Part shown: piece after piece, positions 60,373-64,000 of the stretch
Layout: each line of letters opens with the position of its first letter
Numbering within the stretch: position 1 is the stretch's first letter
Assembly: GCF_048060095.1 (NCBI RefSeq)
Contig: NZ_JBLUOA010000005.1
Location: 88,561-152,560, forward strand
DNA: 64,000 bases
Source of the DNA: JBLUOA01 sp048060095
GTDB lineage: Bacteria; Pseudomonadota; Alphaproteobacteria; Rhodobacterales; Rhodobacteraceae
Direction of reading: 5' to 3'
Position numbers and translations under genes: made by a program
Notes under the pieces: model-generated
What the model was told of the DNA's origin: nothing
Database searches by the model: none
The model's input: the letters and a program-made list of their open reading frames with translations, nothing else

Positions 60373-60495
60373 GCGATCTCTCCTGAGCGATTGTTGTATT
60401 GTTAGGGTCTTCCACTTATGATCCGCTGCAACTGGAACGGCAAGATTTCCTTGCAGAATATTGCCGTTCCCGCTTTGAATCGCAGGTCACGCCAG

Positions 60496-61317
60496 ATGTT
60501 TGAAACCCGGCCCCAGAAAAACACGCTGCAATCGGCAGCCTCGGTGCTGGAGTTGATTTATCACGCCACGGTCCGCGAGGTGCGCAAGACGCATGGGAAT
60601 GCGCTGATCGGGCTGGCACTCAACATCATGCAAACGATCGTTCTGGTTGGTGCGTTCTATATTATGTTCGCGTTGCTTGAGTTGCGGGGGGCGGCGCTGC
60701 GTGGGGATTTCCTGCTATATATCATGTCGGGCATATTCCTGTTCCTGACCCATAACAGGGCGCTTGGCGCTGTTGTCGGCTCTGACGGGCCGGCGTCCCC
60801 GATGATGAAACATGCCCCGATGAGCACGGCAATTGCCATCATTTCCGCAGCACTTTCGGCTCTATACATGCAGATTCTGGCGTTGGGCGTCGTGCTGTTC
60901 GTCTACCACGTCACCTTTACACCGGTGCATATCCACAATCCGGTTGGCGCGTTCGGGATGCTTCTGCTTGCTTGGTTTACCGGTGTGTCGATCGGGATGG
61001 TGTTTCTGGCGTTAAAGCCGTGGTTTCCAAACTTTGTCGGTATCGCAACCACCGTCTATATGCGGGCCAATATGATCGCGTCAGGCAAGATGTTCGTCGC
61101 GAATGCAATGCCGGGCTACATATTGGCGATGTTCGACTGGAACCCGCTGTTCCATTCTATCGACCAGGCGCGTGGCTATACCTTCATCAACTACAACCCG
61201 CATTTTTCGTCGATCAGCTACGCCTTCTACCTAAGCCTGACGCTGCTGATGATCGGCCTGATGGGGGAGTTCTATACTCGCAAGCACGCCTCGATCAGTT
61301 GGAGCGCGCGACGCTAG
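60496..61317 (+). CDS. Polysaccharide-export ABC transporter permease
   Basis: A 273-residue protein from ATG 60496 (MFETRPQKN); an ATG at 60418 would add 26 residues. Six hydrophobic segments and the ABC2_membrane fold of KpsM/Wzm-type capsule or O-antigen exporters (IGLALNIMQTIVLVGAFY, GYILAMFDWNPLFHSIDQARGYTFINYNPHFSSISYAF). It is divergent from the glycan operon. The ATPase partner is not beside it in this window. Confidence 0.85.
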   Translation: MFETRPQKNTLQSAASVLELIYHATVREVRKTHGNALIGLALNIMQTIVLVGAFYIMFALLELRGAALRGDFLLYIMSGIFLFLTHNRALGAVVGSDGPASPMMKHAPMSTAIAIISAALSALYMQILALGVVLFVYHVTFTPVHIHNPVGAFGMLLLAWFTGVSIGMVFLALKPWFPNFVGIATTVYMRANMIASGKMFVANAMPGYILAMFDWNPLFHSIDQARGYTFINYNPHFSSISYAFYLSLTLLMIGLMGEFYTRKHASISWSARR

Positions 61318-61322
61318 GCGTA

Positions 61323-61928
61323 TCAATCGACCACGCGCAGGGTCAGGTTGACCCGCCCGCCTTTCGGCAACAATGACGATGACCCAAACCGGATACGGTC
61401 GACGCCGTGATAGGTCAGCCGCGCGGCGCCCCCCATCACGACCACATCGCCCGAGGACAGCCAGAGCGATTCTGTCGATCCGCCGCGTTCGGTGTTTCCG
61501 ATGCGAAACAGCCCATCATCCCCCAGCGACACCGATACGACGGGCCAATCAAAGTTCGCCTCGTCCTTGTCTTGATGCATCCCCATCCGCGCGCCTTCGC
61601 CGTAGAAGTTGATCAGGCAACAATCCGGGTCCCGATCAACGCCCGACACCGCGCGCCAGATGTCCAAGACCCGATCCGGGATCGGCGGCCAGTCTGATCC
61701 GTTGGGGTGCTGCGACACGTAGCGATAGCCGCCGCGGTCAGAGAACCAGCCATAGCGCCCGGCTGAGGTCATCCGCACCGACATCGGCTTGCCATAGGGC
61801 GTCTGCGGCGAAAACGGCGGGGCCGCTGCCATGACCGCCCGCAAGTCTTTGATCAGGGCGGACTGCGCGTCGGCGGCAAGGTAGCCTTTGTAAACCTCGA
61901 ACCCTCGGACGGTCAGGCGGGCGGTCAT
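61323..61928 (-). CDS. alkB: AlkB-family alpha-ketoglutarate-dependent dioxygenase
   Basis: A 201-residue Fe(II)/2OG enzyme repairing alkylated bases or RNA. Iron ligands His118 and Asp120 (MHQDKDE) and His174 (YHGVDRIRFG); the 2OG arginines are in the RVNLTLR end. Convergent with the ABC permease gene, leaving five bases between the stops. Followed by a small DMT-like gene upstream on the same strand. Confidence 0.94.
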   Translation of the reverse strand: MTARLTVRGFEVYKGYLAADAQSALIKDLRAVMAAAPPFSPQTPYGKPMSVRMTSAGRYGWFSDRGGYRYVSQHPNGSDWPPIPDRVLDIWRAVSGVDRDPDCCLINFYGEGARMGMHQDKDEANFDWPVVSVSLGDDGLFRIGNTERGGSTESLWLSSGDVVVMGGAARLTYHGVDRIRFGSSSLLPKGGRVNLTLRVVD

Positions 61929-61931
61929 CGG

Positions 61932-62378
61932 CTATGTCACCGATAGAAAGACGCCGATCCCGACAAAGGCCACCGCCGCGACGCGCCGCAGGTCGATTGA
62001 CTTCACCGGCACGTCGAAGGCCCCCGCCGCATCAATGATCGCGCCACCGACCAACTGGCCAAGGATCAGGGCCGATATCGTGGCGACCACGCCGATCTTC
62101 TGCACGCTGAACGTCGCGCCCCAGACGTAAAACGCCCCAAGTGCACCGCCGATCCACACCCACCAAGGGGCCGCTTTCAGGGCCGATAGCGTGGGCATCG
62201 CGCCCCGCAAACTTACCAGAATGACAAGAACGACCAGACCGACCGCAAAGGACAACATCGCCGCCGACATCGTATCGCCAGAGAATCGCCCAAGCTGCGC
62301 GTTAATCGGTGCCTGCGTTGCGATGCAGACCCCGGCGACCAGCATGATAACAAGCGGCATCATTAACCCGGTATTCAT
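61932..62378 (-). CDS. YdcZ/DUF606-type small membrane transporter
   Basis: A 148-residue protein with five hydrophobic helices and the family opening ATQAPINAQLGRF; WWVWIGGALGAFYVWGATF is the mid-family motif. These half-DMT proteins form dimers and export unknown metabolites. It starts upstream of alkB on the same strand with only three bases between the genes, so they are probably co-transcribed. Confidence 0.9.
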   Translation of the reverse strand: MNTGLMMPLVIMLVAGVCIATQAPINAQLGRFSGDTMSAAMLSFAVGLVVLVILVSLRGAMPTLSALKAAPWWVWIGGALGAFYVWGATFSVQKIGVVATISALILGQLVGGAIIDAAGAFDVPVKSIDLRRVAAVAFVGIGVFLSVT

Positions 62379-62495
62379 CAGCCTTTACCCCTTGAATTGC
62401 ATGTGCCGACCCTAAGCCGGGCGGCGACCCACCGCAATTCCCCCAAAAGACTCAGATTATTGAACAAAAAACGCGATATTACGGGCCTCACACCG

Positions 62496-62527
62496 CTTGC
62501 AGGCCCATACCCCCGTCCTTATATACG
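62496..62527 (+). promoter_or_regulatory. RpoH-type heat-shock promoter of dnaK
   Basis: CTTG (62496-62499), an 18-base spacer and CTTATATACG (62518-62527) match the alphaproteobacterial sigma-32 consensus, CTTG with a CYTATNTNNG -10 box. It lies about 107 bases before dnaK. The 255-bp space between the YdcZ-type gene and dnaK has no other feature I can support. Confidence 0.75.
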
Positions 62528-62633
62528 CTCCGAAGCGTGATCGGGTTCACCCCGGTCGAAATTTGGGATCGGTGCCGTGATGCCTTGAAAGGGTCCGGCG
62601 CCAAGACATCGCCTAAGAAGAGGGTAGTAAAGC

Positions 62634-64000
62634 ATGGCTAAAGTCATTGGTATCGACCTCGGGACCACGAACTCCTGTGTCGCAATCATGGATGGCGCGC
62701 AACCGCGCGTCGTAGAAAACGCCGAAGGCGCGCGGACGACCCCGTCCATCGTGGCCTTCACGGATGACGAGCGTCTGGTTGGTCAATCGGCCAAACGGCA
62801 AGCCGTCACCAACCCGGAAAACACGATTTTCGCCGTTAAGCGCCTGATCGGCCGCCGCGTCACCGACGCGGAAGTGACGAAGGACAAGAAAATCGTTCCT
62901 TACGAGATTATCGACGGCGGCAACGGTGACGCATGGGTCGAAGCAAAGGGTGAGAAATACTCCCCTTCGCAAATCTCTGCCTTCATCCTCGGCAAGATGA
63001 AAGAAACCGCTGAAAGCTATCTGGGCGAAGAAGTGACGCAGGCGGTTATCACCGTGCCCGCATATTTCAACGACGCCCAGCGTCAGGCCACCAAAGACGC
63101 CGGTAAAATCGCCGGTCTTGAGGTGCTGCGGATTATCAACGAACCGACAGCAGCGGCGCTGGCCTATGGTCTCGACAAGAAAGAAAGCAAAACCATCGCG
63201 GTCTATGACCTCGGCGGCGGGACGTTCGACGTTACCATCCTGGAAATCGACGATGGTCTGTTCGAAGTGAAATCCACCAACGGCGACACGTTCCTTGGCG
63301 GTGAAGACTTTGACATGCGGATCGTCAATTACCTTGCAGACGAGTTCAAAAAGGAAAACGGCGTCGATCTGACGAAGGACAAGATGGCCCTTCAGCGCCT
63401 GAAAGAAGCTGCTGAGAAAGCCAAGATCGAACTGTCCTCCTCCAGCCAAACGGAAATCAACCAGCCGTTCATCTCGATGGACCCGAATGGCGGCCAGCCG
63501 CTGCACATGGTCATGAAACTGACCCGTGCGAAGCTGGAATCGCTGGTCGGCGACCTTATCAAGCGGTCGATGAAACCGTGTCAGGCGGCGCTGAAAGACG
63601 CCGGCATCTCGACCTCCGACATCGACGAAGTCGTGCTGGTCGGCGGTATGACCCGTATGCCGAAGGTCAAAGAAGAAGTTGTGAAGTTCTTCGGTAAGGA
63701 ACCGCATCAGGGCGTGAACCCGGATGAGGTCGTGGCCGCAGGTGCCGCGATTCAGGCTGGTGTTCTGCAAGGCGACGTTAAAGACGTTGTTCTGCTCGAC
63801 GTTACCCCGCTGTCCCTCGGTATCGAAACGCTGGGTGGTGTTTTCACCCGCCTGATCGATCGCAACACGACGATCCCGACGAAGAAATCGCAAATCTTCT
63901 CGACCGCCGAAGACAACCAGAACGCGGTGACGATCCGGGTGTTCCAGGGCGAACGTGAAATGGCTGCGGACAATAAGATCCTCGGGCAGTTCAACCTTGA
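62634..64000 (+). CDS. dnaK: Chaperone DnaK (5' part)
   Basis: The first 455 codons of the Hsp70 chaperone, running off the window. IGIDLGTTNSCVA starts the ATPase domain; AVITVPAYFNDAQRQATKDAG, LAVYDLGGGTFDVTI-type VYDLGGGTFDVTI and VVLVGGMTRMPKV are the nucleotide-binding signatures; DVTPLSLGIETLGG is the interdomain linker, and the substrate-binding domain begins near residue 390. It works with DnaJ and GrpE, not visible here. ATG 62634 is chosen by homology. Confidence 0.98.
   Translation, partial: MAKVIGIDLGTTNSCVAIMDGAQPRVVENAEGARTTPSIVAFTDDERLVGQSAKRQAVTNPENTIFAVKRLIGRRVTDAEVTKDKKIVPYEIIDGGNGDAWVEAKGEKYSPSQISAFILGKMKETAESYLGEEVTQAVITVPAYFNDAQRQATKDAGKIAGLEVLRIINEPTAAALAYGLDKKESKTIAVYDLGGGTFDVTILEIDDGLFEVKSTNGDTFLGGEDFDMRIVNYLADEFKKENGVDLTKDKMALQRLKEAAEKAKIELSSSSQTEINQPFISMDPNGGQPLHMVMKLTRAKLESLVGDLIKRSMKPCQAALKDAGISTSDIDEVVLVGGMTRMPKVKEEVVKFFGKEPHQGVNPDEVVAAGAAIQAGVLQGDVKDVVLLDVTPLSLGIETLGGVFTRLIDRNTTIPTKKSQIFSTAEDNQNAVTIRVFQGEREMAADNKILGQFNL

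Noticed and set aside
60418..60470. Sigma-54-like promoter (GG near 60434 with TTGCA near 60451)
   Set aside because: The distance between the GG and GC elements does not fit the -24/-12 spacing.
62613..63893. 426-residue open frame opposite dnaK
   Set aside because: Pure antisense shadow of dnaK; its composition follows the dnaK codon pattern.
1..64000. CRISPR arrays, complete insertion sequences, rRNA genes
   Set aside because: No regularly spaced repeats, no transposase-like frame with terminal repeats, and no rRNA sequence was seen.

Overview
The window is a stretch of chromosome from an alphaproteobacterium, most likely a member of the Rhodobacteraceae (Roseobacter group). This rests on gene content and order: the lptC-lptA-lptB-rpoN-hpf-ptsN cluster, a three-gene cytochrome bc1 operon, a stand-alone RibH2-type lumazine synthase, a compact MtaB, and a dnaK promoter that fits the alphaproteobacterial heat-shock sigma consensus. 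Most of the window is GC-rich. Positions of about 3.4-8.2 kb are visibly richer in A and T.

Region 1 (154-11475) is an integrated mobilizable island. It sits in the 3' half of a tRNA-Arg(CCU) gene and is bounded by 47-bp direct repeats. It encodes a tyrosine integrase, an excisionase-like protein and a divergent XRE regulator. The cargo is a small membrane protein, an HNH nuclease with a coupled 32-codon ORF, an 801-residue SIR2/P-loop protein that looks like an anti-phage STAND, a HigBA toxin-antitoxin pair and an unrecognised protein with a membrane C-terminus. A replication/mobilization operon follows (rep, mobC, mobA), with mobB- and mobD-like genes nested out of frame inside mobA as in ColE1-type plasmids. 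Candidate integrase arm sites lie near both ends. This island is the best place to look for an undescribed system.

Region 2 (11.6-17.3 kb) has a CocE-type hydrolase, a LacI-family regulator with a GntR-like operator, a LysR regulator divergent from two c-type cytochrome genes, and tRNA-Lys. Region 3 (17.4-33 kb) is housekeeping: dapF-mtaB-GST; ribH under an FMN riboswitch; a second GST; petABC; a BON-LysM protein; thiBPQ under a TPP riboswitch; aroC; a thioredoxin/CcdA pair; a DMT exporter; a transglutaminase-like lipoprotein; and HU.

Region 4 (33.2-42.3 kb) contains a two-gene adenine salvage operon (ade-amn), then a five-gene same-strand catabolic cluster: class II aldolase, di-iron hydroxylase, acyl-CoA dehydrogenase, ADP-forming acyl-CoA ligase and a CaiD-like hydratase. 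Its substrate is not known. Region 5 (42.5-51 kb) has two conserved unknowns, GAPDH, pxpA, an RNase D-like gene and the lpt-rpoN-hpf-ptsN block.

Region 6 (51-61.3 kb) is a surface-glycan locus on the minus strand: cysQ, a GT2, galU, galE, a GT4, a DUF23-like GT, a GT14-like enzyme and a two-domain sulfotransferase, with a divergent polysaccharide-export ABC permease. Sulfotransferase plus the PAP phosphatase CysQ suggests a sulfated glycan. The window closes with alkB, a small YdcZ-type transporter and the first 455 codons of dnaK.
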